A DNA stretch of 12,746 bases from JARLFX01 sp036404255 (GTDB taxonomy: Bacteria > Acidobacteriota > Terriglobia > Terriglobales > Acidobacteriaceae): contig DASWOP010000240.1 in NCBI GenBank assembly GCA_036404255.1, positions 1 through 12,746 on the forward strand, in the 5' to 3' direction. Position numbers and translations under genes: made by a program. Below are positions 7,419 through 12,746 of this stretch, piece by piece (position 1 is the first letter of the stretch; each line of letters opens with the position of its first letter). Under the pieces are notes generated by a model. The model was given only the letters and a program-made list of their open reading frames with translations, was not told the DNA's origin and made no database searches.

Positions 7419-7502
7419 CAAATTGCCGCTATTGGGGATGCTTCTGTTTTCGAGTAAAGGATCGGCGGCATTAGGCAACTCCATGAATCAAACTGCCGCT
7501 AT
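7419..7502 (-). promoter_or_regulatory. 14-bp direct repeat, candidate AraC-type operator
   Basis: caaa(t/c)tgccgctat occurs at 7419-7432 and 7489-7502, in the same orientation, 70 bp apart, with one mismatch. In the direction of the porin gene the sequence is atagcggca(a/g)tttg. AraC-family proteins commonly bind direct repeats upstream of their targets, and the regulator gene lies directly next to this region. The binding itself is inferred. Confidence 0.4.
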
Positions 7503-7550
7503 AACTCAACGACTTAGAAATCTCGTACGGCCCGGAAATTCGCCGCGACG

Positions 7551-8705
7551 CTAACTTGGGATCAGTTCTGCTTCACTTGTCTTGCCCCCGAAGTCTTGAT
7601 TCGGGCAACGGCACGCCTCTGCGTCCACAATATCCAGGTCAGAATCTGCACCCAGATCAGAATCCTCGCTGGGGTTGTAACGCGATTCTTGAAAGATCGG
7701 AAAGATGGGTTTGCCTTCTCCTCCCGGCCGCAGGTTTCTGCAGGCAGTCGCCGCTGGCGTCGACTCCTTCAGCGGATACAGTGCTGGACAACAACCCATG
7801 GTCTGGCAAAATGCCTGGCTGAAGTGGCTCAAGCTTGAATATCCCACTTCCATCGCCGCTTCGGTCACATTGCATCTTCCGCTCTTGAGCAATTCAGCAG
7901 CGCGCTGCATGCGAAGCTTGCGCAGGTACTGCGGAATGGTCATGCCCATCTCGCGTGAGAAGGTCCGGCTCAGGTAGAACGGGCTGCACCCAACCTCACG
8001 GCCGATCTCACCCAGCTTGGGCGGCTCAGTCAGATTCCGCTGCAGAATGTCCGCCACGCGTCCTACGCGCTCCCGTGCCAGTTGTGTTTTCCGATCAAAG
8101 AGCAGTTCCTCCTCATCACACGGCTCAAAGAAGAAATCCGCCATCAACTGCAACACCACACCCTGATATCGTAGCTGGCGCGCTCCCTGGAATGCTTCCT
8201 GATGGACGAGCTGTGCAATCAACCGTTCCTGCTCTGTGCTAAGCTGCTGCACCTCTCCCAGCCCGGCTGAAACTCCGTTATCGCCGTCTAGTAAAAATTT
8301 ATCGACCAGTGGTTCAAGAGCACCGCCGTATTGCATCAACTGTTCGCGAAGAAAACGGCGAGAAAATTTTACGGTAATGAAACGATGCCGCTCGCCCGGC
8401 TTGCGCCAGCTCCGCAACTCATTTTTCCCGGGCGCATAGATTCCAGCCGTCAGCGGCTCAAGACTCATGACGCTATCCGCACAATGAATCGATCCATGCC
8501 CTTCCAGATTCAGGCAAAGTTCCAGGCTGTTCGGATGAAAACTTTGCGACCACTTAAATGCAGCGTCGGCGCTCAACTCAAAATCATGCCATTCAATGCT
8601 GACGCCCAGCTTGTCCAAATTCCCATAGAGACGCTGACCACCATCCTGGGTGGGTTGCCAGACGATTGCCTCGTTCAAGAACACAACGAACATCTTTCGT
8701 TGCAC
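7551..8705 (-). CDS. AraC-family transcriptional regulator
   Basis: A 384-aa regulator. Residues about 35-130 form a cupin-like effector-binding region (SLELCLNLEGHGSIHC, GIYAPGKNELRSW). The C-terminal AraC domain has two helix-turn-helix units: LGEIGREVGCSPFYLSRTFS (231-250) with the following MGMTIPQYLRKLRMQRAAEL, and VTEAAMEVGYSSLSHFSQAF (280-299) followed by MGCCPALYP. This is the usual arrangement, but about 70 residues follow the domain, rich in Pro and acidic residues, which is a longer tail than most family members have. The first start is a GTG at 8705 with AGGG about 9 nt upstream; an ATG four codons later (8693) is the alternative. It lies upstream of and in the same direction as the porin-propeller-peroxidase genes, so it is the likely local activator of that operon, perhaps responding to a sugar. 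Confidence 0.85.
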   Translation of the reverse strand: MQRKMFVVFLNEAIVWQPTQDGGQRLYGNLDKLGVSIEWHDFELSADAAFKWSQSFHPNSLELCLNLEGHGSIHCADSVMSLEPLTAGIYAPGKNELRSWRKPGERHRFITVKFSRRFLREQLMQYGGALEPLVDKFLLDGDNGVSAGLGEVQQLSTEQERLIAQLVHQEAFQGARQLRYQGVVLQLMADFFFEPCDEEELLFDRKTQLARERVGRVADILQRNLTEPPKLGEIGREVGCSPFYLSRTFSREMGMTIPQYLRKLRMQRAAELLKSGRCNVTEAAMEVGYSSLSHFSQAFCQTMGCCPALYPLKESTPAATACRNLRPGGEGKPIFPIFQESRYNPSEDSDLGADSDLDIVDAEACRCPNQDFGGKTSEAELIPS

Positions 8706-9167
8706 TTCGGCTTACCCTCACTAGCCGAAAGATCGATGGTCCTGGCAATTGTTATTGCATTTCGTTCCCGGAGCGAGGATCCACAAGAATGCTTAGGTAT
8801 GAGATTAGCCATCCTGAAGTGGCAACCTCGCGCACAATGATTGTTTTGGTAATGTAGGCCGTAAGCCACCACGTTGTTCATCTCCAGATCAGCAGATACT
8901 TCACCCTGAGACTTCTACGAATCACTCAATAAATTGCTTGCTGGTATTGATGCAATGTACGACATTTATTGTCGCATATGCAAGGCCTGCGGCGAAGTGA
9001 TGGCCTGCGGCCACATCGGTAATTGCAGCACAGTCAGCGACGAATGCAGCCGCTGAAGTGCCAATTCTTCACGGAGCGTCTGTTGCCGCAGAGTCGGATT
9101 CGCACAGGCTGGTGCTCATCCACTGCGTTATATGTGCTCATCACACTGATTCAGTTTTTAGAATTTT
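8706..9167. other. Intergenic region between AraC regulator and tRNA-Leu
   Basis: About 460 bp. It must hold the promoter of the regulator gene on the minus strand, but I could not assign one with confidence. It also holds a 33-codon Cys-rich open frame at 8955-9056 (separate entry) and an imperfect palindrome cgaca-tttat-tgtcg at 8960-8974. A 9-bp direct repeat gtgctcatc occurs at 9112-9120 and 9134-9142, 22 bp apart. Nothing else was recognised. Confidence 0.5.
8955..9056 (+). CDS. Possible small Cys-rich protein, 33 aa (unrecognised)
   Basis: An ATG-to-TGA frame too short for normal gene calling. The predicted peptide contains MYDIYCRICKACGEVMACG and then HIGNCS, with seven cysteines in 33 residues, several in CxxC spacing, which would suit a small metal-binding (zinc-ribbon or knuckle-like) peptide. 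About three quarters of third codon positions are G or C, as in real genes here. Part of the pattern comes from a 10-bp direct repeat ggcctgcggc at 8984-8993 and 9002-9011, in frame (ACGEVM / ACGHIG). Against it: no clear ribosome site before the ATG, and the frame is open back to 8910 without a better start. The region is otherwise non-coding. A speculative call. Confidence 0.25.
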   Translation: MYDIYCRICKACGEVMACGHIGNCSTVSDECSR

Positions 9168-9254
9168 TGGTGCCGAAGAGAGGACTCGAACCTCCACACC
9201 CTTGCGAGTACGTGGACCTGAACCACGCGCGTCTGCCAATTCCGCCACTTCGGC
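9168..9254 (-). tRNA. tRNA-Leu (anticodon CAG)
   Basis: On the minus strand, acceptor arms GCCGAAG (9248-9254) and CTTCGGC (9172-9178) pair fully, followed by discriminator A and an encoded CCA (9168-9170). The anticodon arm CGTGG-TTCAGGT-CCACG gives anticodon CAG, which reads CUG leucine codons. A long variable arm (class II tRNA) and a standard T arm with GGTTCGAGTCC are present. Length is 87 nt including CCA. Open reading frames that run through this stretch are spurious. Confidence 0.95.
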
Positions 9255-9326
9255 ACTTCTCTGCATCCAATTTCCATTCGGAAGCGCTTCGGCCAGGCTG
9301 GGCCAGAAGCAGGGCAGTGAGTTCTT

Positions 9327-9356
9327 AGTGTTTCAAACCCCTTGGGGTGCTGTCAA
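9327..9356 (-). promoter_or_regulatory. Candidate promoter of the tRNA-Leu gene
   Basis: On the minus strand a perfect TTGACA (9351-9356) is followed 18 bp later by AACACT (9327-9332), a weak -10. Transcription would begin about 65 nt before the tRNA. The -35 match is exact and the position fits; the -10 is poor, so this is tentative. Confidence 0.3.
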
Positions 9357-9478
9357 TGCGCGCCCTCCATTCGACCGCGCAACCCCGCCGGATTTAGACT
9401 CATACGAATGGTGGCTGCACGCCCTCACCTCTACAATCCGGCGCGCTACGCCAAAACCATCACGGAGCATCTGCACTC

Positions 9479-9733
9479 ATGGCTGAAACCCTGCCGCACG
9501 ATCATCTCTCCGAAGCTCCCATACCCGAAGAGCACGCGATCCAGATTCGTAAACTCGCACACGATCTCTCCAATGCGCTGGAGATCATCATCCAGACCAG
9601 CTTCCTTCTCGGCACCGCCGACCTCAAGGAGCCCGCGCTCGAATGGCACCGCATGCTCGATGTCGGCGTGCAAAAGGCCCTCACCATCAACACCGACCTC
9701 CGCACCTACATCAAATCCAACAGCCCGCAATAA
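9479..9733 (+). CDS. Small isolated histidine-kinase-type phosphoacceptor (DHp-like) protein
   Basis: 84 aa. After a charged N-terminal 20 residues it forms two predicted helices. The first, 21-44, contains RKLAHDLSNALEIIIQTSFL, which resembles the H-box of histidine kinases (compare AHDFNNLL): His28 would be the phosphoacceptor, with Asp29 and Asn32 in their usual places. The second helix, about 53-79, would complete the hairpin of a dimerisation domain. No ATP-binding (CA) domain follows; the protein stops at a TAA. It may be a phosphotransfer or decoy partner of a separate kinase, or only a structural look-alike. The ATG at 9479 has GGAG 11 nt upstream. It stands alone and ends at a shared bidirectional terminator. 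Gene fairly sure; role unknown. Confidence 0.6.
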   Translation: MAETLPHDHLSEAPIPEEHAIQIRKLAHDLSNALEIIIQTSFLLGTADLKEPALEWHRMLDVGVQKALTINTDLRTYIKSNSPQ

Positions 9734-9747
9734 TATCCTGCAACAGA

Positions 9748-9773
9748 AAAGCCACGGCAACTGCCGTGGCTTT
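9748..9773. terminator. Bidirectional rho-independent terminator
   Basis: A perfect 9-bp GC-rich stem (gccacggca 9751-9759, tgccgtggc 9762-9770) with a 2-nt loop is flanked by aaaa on the left and ttt on the right, extending the stem to 12 bp. It lies between the stops of two converging genes (9733 and 9795), so it can end transcription in both directions. Confidence 0.85.
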
Positions 9774-9794
9774 CCTAATCCCTGTTCGCTATCT

Positions 9795-10220
9795 TTAGAC
9801 CAGCGTTGCATCCAGCGTAATCTCCGCGGCAGCCAGCAGTCGCGAGATTGGGCAGCCCTTCTTAGCACCGTCTGCCAGCTCGTCAAACTTCGCCTTGTCC
9901 GCACCGGGCACCTTCGCCTTGGTCGTCAGGTGGATCTTCGTCACGGTAAATCCCGCATCCGTCTTCTCCAGCGTTACCACCGCCGAAGTCTCGATCGAGT
10001 CCGGCACCAGCCCTGCGCCGGTCAACTGTCCGCTCAGCGCCATAGAGAAGCAGCCCGCATGCGCGGCCGCGATCAGTTCTTCGGGGTTGGTCCCCACGCC
10101 ATTCTCAAACCGCGTACCAAACGAGTACTGTGCCTCTTTCAGCGTTCCGCTCTGGGTTGAGATGGATCCTTTGCCTTCCTTCAGGCTTCCCTGCCACACT
10201 GCACTTGCGCTGCGATCCAT
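9795..10220 (-). CDS. osmC: OsmC-family hydroperoxide reductase
   Basis: A 141-aa cytoplasmic thiol peroxidase of the OsmC/Ohr family that reduces organic hydroperoxides. Both redox cysteines are present: Cys57 in HAGCFSMAL and Cys123 in KKGCPISRLL. The N-terminal GSISTQSGTLKEAQYSFGTRF and the NPEELIAAAHAGCFS block are typical of the OsmC branch rather than Ohr, and the length is normal. A strong ribosome site (AAGGAG) lies 6-7 nt before the ATG. It is a single gene ended by a bidirectional terminator. Just upstream is a candidate promoter with an 8-bp inverted repeat at its start site, suggesting control by a repressor or stress signal. Confidence 0.9.
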   Translation of the reverse strand: MDRSASAVWQGSLKEGKGSISTQSGTLKEAQYSFGTRFENGVGTNPEELIAAAHAGCFSMALSGQLTGAGLVPDSIETSAVVTLEKTDAGFTVTKIHLTTKAKVPGADKAKFDELADGAKKGCPISRLLAAAEITLDATLV

Positions 10221-10258
10221 GATGTTCTCCTTGATTTGTACGTTTTAAAAAGCCGCTG

Positions 10259-10306
10259 AGTGGATGCTGCTCATCCACTTATAGGATGCACAATGCGGAG
10301 CATAAA
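10259..10306 (-). promoter_or_regulatory. Candidate osmC promoter with an inverted-repeat operator
   Basis: On the minus strand, TTTATG (10301-10306) and TATAAG (10278-10283, 5 of 6 to consensus) are 17 bp apart. Immediately downstream, overlapping the -10 by two bases, agtggatg/catccact (10259-10266 and 10272-10279) form a perfect 8-bp inverted repeat with a 5-nt spacer, where a repressor could block the start site. The -35 is weak (3 of 6). Confidence 0.4.
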
Positions 10307-10347
10307 TTCCAATGTTCAGCCTGTAAAAATTTGGATATCCTGTCCGC

Positions 10348-10551
10348 ATGGCCCATTCCCCCGGCATCCCGGCCCCACCCGCTCCGCAGCCATCAGAAGC
10401 CGTGGAACCCATCAGCACCGCCTGCCCCATCGCCACCACCGAACACCACTCAGTCTACTGTCCCACCTGCTCCTCCCGCCTGCAGGAGAGCCGCTGCAAG
10501 CTGATCTGCCGCACCTGCGGCTACTTCCTCAGTTGCGCCGACTTCTACTGA
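10348..10551 (+). CDS. Small zinc-ribbon protein (unnamed family)
   Basis: 67 aa. The first 30 residues are Pro/Ala-rich and probably disordered. The second half is a compact Cys-rich module: VYCPTCSSRLQESRCKLICR followed by TCGYFLSCADFY at the end. CPTC and CRTC give a four-Cys zinc-ribbon pattern, with two more Cys nearby (in SRCK and LSCAD). I recall similar short proteins with the ending CGYFLSC-DFY in Acidobacteria and other phyla, but know of no function. A stop lies seven codons upstream in frame and no other start exists, so the ATG at 10348 is forced, although its ribosome site is weak. It diverges from osmC (127-bp gap). Confidence 0.6.
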   Translation: MAHSPGIPAPPAPQPSEAVEPISTACPIATTEHHSVYCPTCSSRLQESRCKLICRTCGYFLSCADFY

Positions 10552-10734
10552 AGCTCCATTCAGTCCATAACACCCGTAGCCGCTGGGTCCTCTCTTTGCC
10601 ATAACCCTCAGCCTCCCAATTGCATCTAACTTCTCCAGTGCCTCGGTGCCCTTTGGTATCGCCTGCACATTTTTGGCGGAATGAATCTCTTGCTCCGGAT
10701 TCTGCTTGTTCCCCTTTTTGGAGGTTTATCAGCC

Positions 10735-11562
10735 ATGTCCGCAGCCCATATTCTGCCAAATCCCAGCGATTCCCCGGCTGAGACCACAGATCAGCCCTTA
10801 GGTTCCCCCCAGCCCATCGCTCCCGAAACCGCCGAAGCCTTCATCTCGGAAAAACGTATCGGCGAACGCATCAAGCGTCTGCGCCTGAAGAAATCCATGG
10901 GCCTGGTCGAACTCGGTCGCCACACCGGCCTCTCTGCCAGTTTTCTCTCGCAGCTTGAGACCGGCCGTGTTGTGCCCACCCTGCGCAATCTGGCGCGCAT
11001 CTCCATGGTCTTCTCTAAGGACCTCTCGTACTTCTTCGAGTCCGAACCCGCCTCGCTCTTTCGCATTCATCGCCACAGCGAACGCATGCGCCTGCCCCAG
11101 ACCGGCGTGGACGACCCCACCTACTACTTTGAGAGTCTTGGCTACCTCGTACCCGACCGCCAGCTCGACCCATACCGCGCCGAATTTCTTCCCCTGAAGA
11201 CCGGGCAAGACGTTCGTCCACACATGCACTCCGGCTTCGAATTTCTCTACCTGCTCGATGGCTCCCTGCATCTGCAACACGGCGACAAGACGCACCAGCT
11301 CGAACCCGGCGACTCAGTCTACTTCGATGCCGGCACCAGCCACAGCTATCGCTGCGCTGGCAGCACACCCGCCACCGCCCTGATCGTGACCATGCAGCAC
11401 AGCTCCGCGCCTCGAGCCGTCGGCCCAAACTCCATCAAGAAAGCCGCTGTCCCTAATGCCGCACCCATTGCCACAAAAGATGAGCCCGCCGCAATCCGCC
11501 CTGCCGCAACTCGTCCTATCACCCCGAGGCTCTCCGCCCTGCCCAGCCGCCGCCTCGTCTAA
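10735..11562 (+). CDS. XRE-family regulator with C-terminal cupin domain
   Basis: 275 aa from the chosen start. Residues 1-38 are Pro/Ser/Glu-rich. 43-98 is an XRE helix-turn-helix (RIKRLRLKKSMGLVELGRHT, then GLSASFLSQLETGRVVPTLR). 145-222 is a cupin: motif 1 RPHMHSGFEFLYLLDGSL with His163, His165 and Glu169, and motif 2 LEPGDSVYFDAGTSHSY with His203, so metal or ligand binding is likely. About 50 Ala/Pro-rich residues end the protein. Members of this HTH-cupin class control amino-acid, polyamine or sulfur metabolism genes; the target here is not shown. The frame is open from an ATG at 10681, but the ATG at 10735 has a strong ribosome site (GGAGG, 10-nt spacing), and the extra residues would look like a signal peptide, out of place in a DNA-binding protein. 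Confidence 0.85.
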   Translation: MSAAHILPNPSDSPAETTDQPLGSPQPIAPETAEAFISEKRIGERIKRLRLKKSMGLVELGRHTGLSASFLSQLETGRVVPTLRNLARISMVFSKDLSYFFESEPASLFRIHRHSERMRLPQTGVDDPTYYFESLGYLVPDRQLDPYRAEFLPLKTGQDVRPHMHSGFEFLYLLDGSLHLQHGDKTHQLEPGDSVYFDAGTSHSYRCAGSTPATALIVTMQHSSAPRAVGPNSIKKAAVPNAAPIATKDEPAAIRPAATRPITPRLSALPSRRLV

Positions 11563-11579
11563 GCACCGTGAATCCGTAC

Positions 11580-11700
11580 TACCCCAGGTCTTATCGGAGT
11601 TCCCCAAAAGCGGGTGCCCCGGGTCTCGCTTCTGAGACCCGGGATGCAGGTGCTCGTACCACCCCAACCCTCACCGGAGACCCAAAACGGGGTGCCCCAT
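11580..11700 (+). repeat. Duplicated 40-bp motif flanking a strong hairpin
   Basis: accccaggtcttatcggag...aaaagcgggtgcccc (11581-11620) recurs as accccaaccctcaccggag...aaaacggggtgcccc (11661-11698), about 80 bp apart. Between them cccgggtctc (11618-11627) and gagacccggg (11634-11643) form a perfect 10-bp stem with a 6-nt loop. The hairpin lacks a T-run. The arrangement suggests a dispersed palindromic (REP-like) intergenic element. Confidence 0.55.
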
Positions 11701-11728
11701 CCTTTACAGCTTCACCACTGTTAGAAGT

Positions 11729-11758
11729 GTCATTCTGAGCGCAGTCGAAGAATCCAGA
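11729..11758 (+). repeat. Short intergenic repeat element, copy 3
   Basis: gtcattctgagc-gcagtcgaagaatccaga, followed by cgtcacccataccgcc. The same following module is found after gaagaatccaga at 342-380, so element and tail are shared between two distant gaps in this window. Confidence 0.65.
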
Positions 11759-11954
11759 CGCTCTCCACGTCACCCATACCGCCAAAAATCTTCCGCTGCA
11801 CGGAACCCACGCCTCCACCACCAAAACTCTCCCCTAATTAAGAATAACAACTGCCATACCCCCACTACGCCATCCGGCAGACAAGTAATTTTCCCAGTAA
11901 AATCAACCACTTTAGCATGGAGTAGACTTCCGCACCCCTTGACAGGTTAGATCT

Positions 11955-11990
11955 GTCATTCCCCGGCGCAGCGAAGAATCTGCCTCTCCC
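11955..11990 (+). repeat. Short intergenic repeat element, copy 4 (degenerate)
   Basis: gtcattccccggcgcagcgaagaatctgcctctcc. The second half matches the copy at 202-234 closely and the first half has diverged. It abuts the stop codon of the nucleotidase gene. Confidence 0.55.
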
Positions 11991-12569
11991 TCAACTCCGC
12001 ACCACCCCACCCGGCAAAAGATACTCCTCCACCTCAAGCCAGTTCTCCACCCGCGGAAAACCAGTAGCACCCACATTATGCGGCGCCGAAAACAGAATCC
12101 CCTGCCCATCAAAAGCCTTCAGATACCGCGGCATATCGTCGATCAGATACTCCGCCCGCAGAATGCTCTTGTCTCCGCAGAACACAAAATGGCGGTACGG
12201 CAAAAATGGAAAGTGCCGCTTCAGCCAGCGAAACTTTGACGCGAACGAACTCGGCACTTCCATCGCCGCCGTCGCAATAAAGATGTCGTAGTGTTCTTGC
12301 AGCCGCTGCAGCACAGCCGGCGCATCCGGCAACACATCCAGGTCTTCAAAAAAATCCTCGGCACACATAATCCGCATCAGGTCCTGCTGGTGTTCCTTGG
12401 GAACATGGTCCCAAAGCCACTTCCCCTGGAGATCATCCTTGGTCACGCACAGTCCATGCTCGGCGTTGTAGCGCGCAATATGCTCGCCCATCGTGTCCGC
12501 CATCGTATCGTCCATGTCCACGCACACCCGTGGCCGCCGCGTCTTTTTGTCCTCATCCAGCCAACTCAT
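11991..12569 (-). CDS. HAD-family 5'(3')-deoxyribonucleotidase-like phosphatase
   Basis: 192 aa from the chosen start. It shows the four HAD motifs: VCVDMDDTMAD with nucleophile Asp18 and acid/base Asp20; IFIATAAME with Thr100; CGDKSIL with Lys134; and LIDDMP with Asp144/Asp145. The pattern D-M-D-D-T, the helical cap with KWLWDHVP, and the length match the NT5C-like deoxynucleotidases, which remove phosphate from (deoxy)nucleoside monophosphates; related phosphatases of other substrates are possible. The frame is open to 12665, but the ATG at 12569 has AGGAG 7-8 nt upstream, and the longer version would run inside the preceding gene. The start overlaps the upstream stop as ATGA, so it is coupled to the zinc-ribbon gene. 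Confidence 0.8.
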   Translation of the reverse strand: MSWLDEDKKTRRPRVCVDMDDTMADTMGEHIARYNAEHGLCVTKDDLQGKWLWDHVPKEHQQDLMRIMCAEDFFEDLDVLPDAPAVLQRLQEHYDIFIATAAMEVPSSFASKFRWLKRHFPFLPYRHFVFCGDKSILRAEYLIDDMPRYLKAFDGQGILFSAPHNVGATGFPRVENWLEVEEYLLPGGVVRS

Positions 12570-12746
12570 CCCAGCTCCTGCAACCGCAGCAGAGCCTTCT
12601 GCGCGCGCGATTGGTCCGTTCCGTGGGCCACATCGTAGTAGAGCCGCCGCCCGCACGTCTCGCACGTCATCGGCGTCTCCTGGTCAGAGCTGCGCAGCTC
12701 GTTCCATCGCTGCGGCCGCACCATCATCTGGCACGCCGAACACTTC
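12566..12746 (-). CDS. C4-type zinc-ribbon protein (COG1579-like), C-terminal part
   Basis: The last 59 residues are visible; the 5' part lies beyond the window. CSACQMMVRPQRWNEL (Cys-x2-Cys) and, about 22 residues later, MTCETCGRRLYYD (Cys-x2-Cys) form the C4 zinc ribbon that ends COG1579 proteins, which normally have a long N-terminal coiled coil, here unseen. The distant relative FlgZ/HP0958 of Helicobacter binds RNA and RpoN, but most members are of unknown function. A basic tail rich in Gln/Leu/Arg follows. The stop overlaps the start of the nucleotidase gene by 4 bp, so the two are co-translated. Confidence 0.75.
   Translation of the reverse strand, partial: KCSACQMMVRPQRWNELRSSDQETPMTCETCGRRLYYDVAHGTDQSRAQKALLRLQELG

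Larger units (their letters stand above)
11563..11990. other. Repeat-rich intergenic region
   Basis: About 430 bp between the XRE-cupin gene (+) and the nucleotidase gene (-), whose 3' ends face each other. It contains two copies of a 40-bp motif, a strong hairpin, and two short dispersed repeat elements (separate entries). An AT-rich patch lies at 11826-11925. An inverted repeat tgacag/ctgtca at 11940-11958 overlaps the start of the last repeat element. No credible gene was seen. Confidence 0.6.

Noticed and set aside
9114..9124. 11-base match gctcatccact with 10269-10279 near the osmC promoter
   Set aside because: A match of this length is expected several times by chance in 12.7 kb.
9058..9486. 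Open frames through 9023-9486
   Set aside because: They cross the tRNA-Leu gene and show no protein features.
9342..10160. 272-codon plus-strand frame
   Set aside because: Overlaps the DHp-like gene, the terminator and the antisense of osmC; an Arg/Ser-rich shadow.
10681..10734. Longer start of the XRE-cupin regulator, which would add a signal-peptide-like segment
   Set aside because: No ribosome site; the ATG at 10735 has a strong GGAGG site, and an exported DNA-binding regulator makes no sense.
12570..12665. Longer start of the nucleotidase
   Set aside because: It would lie inside the zinc-ribbon gene; the ATG at 12569 has a good ribosome site and the usual ATGA overlap.

Overview
The window reads as a chromosomal segment of an acidobacterium, most likely Acidobacteriaceae (Terriglobus, Granulicella or Edaphobacter type). 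This is an inference from three things: strongly C-ending codon use, short intergenic elements of the form gtcattctgagc-gcag-gaagaatctgc at both ends, and small conserved-looking proteins such as a Cys-rich zinc ribbon. No mobile element, CRISPR array or rRNA was seen. There is one tRNA.

Layout. 1-166 is the tail of a DUF362-type protein. 167-769 is a long non-coding stretch with repeat elements, then an AT-rich regulatory zone. 770-2095 (+) is a secreted CE12-type rhamnogalacturonan acetylesterase with a full SGNH triad and an N-terminal beta-sandwich-like region. Facing it on the minus strand, from about 8705 down to 2149, is a compact five-gene block: AraC-type regulator, OprB-type outer-membrane porin, exported NHL-like beta-propeller, exported DyP-type peroxidase, and a double-Rid/chorismatase-like protein. 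The porin and propeller genes are 13 bp apart. The propeller and peroxidase genes overlap by 4 bp (ATGA). The leader between regulator and porin holds a 14-bp direct repeat and a 16-bp hairpin, both candidate regulatory elements.

8706-9478 holds a possible 33-codon Cys-rich ORF and a tRNA-Leu(CAG) on the minus strand. 9479-9733 (+) is a tiny protein resembling an isolated histidine-kinase dimerisation/phosphoacceptor domain. It converges on an OsmC-type peroxidase gene (9795-10220, minus) across a bidirectional terminator. Next come a 67-aa zinc-ribbon protein (+) and an XRE-cupin regulator (+). 11563-11990 is another repeat-rich gap. The window closes on the minus strand with a HAD-type 5'-nucleotidase whose start overlaps by 4 bp the stop of a C4 zinc-ribbon (COG1579-type) protein that runs off the end.

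The most unusual unit is the porin-propeller-peroxidase-Rid operon. Three of its products carry export signals, and the peroxidase looks like a class-A DyP/EfeB protein whose GxxDG motif, which holds the distal Asp, is replaced by GFSAE. I read it as an inducible envelope system for uptake and handling of a sugar-linked or aromatic compound. That function is inference, not something the sequence shows.
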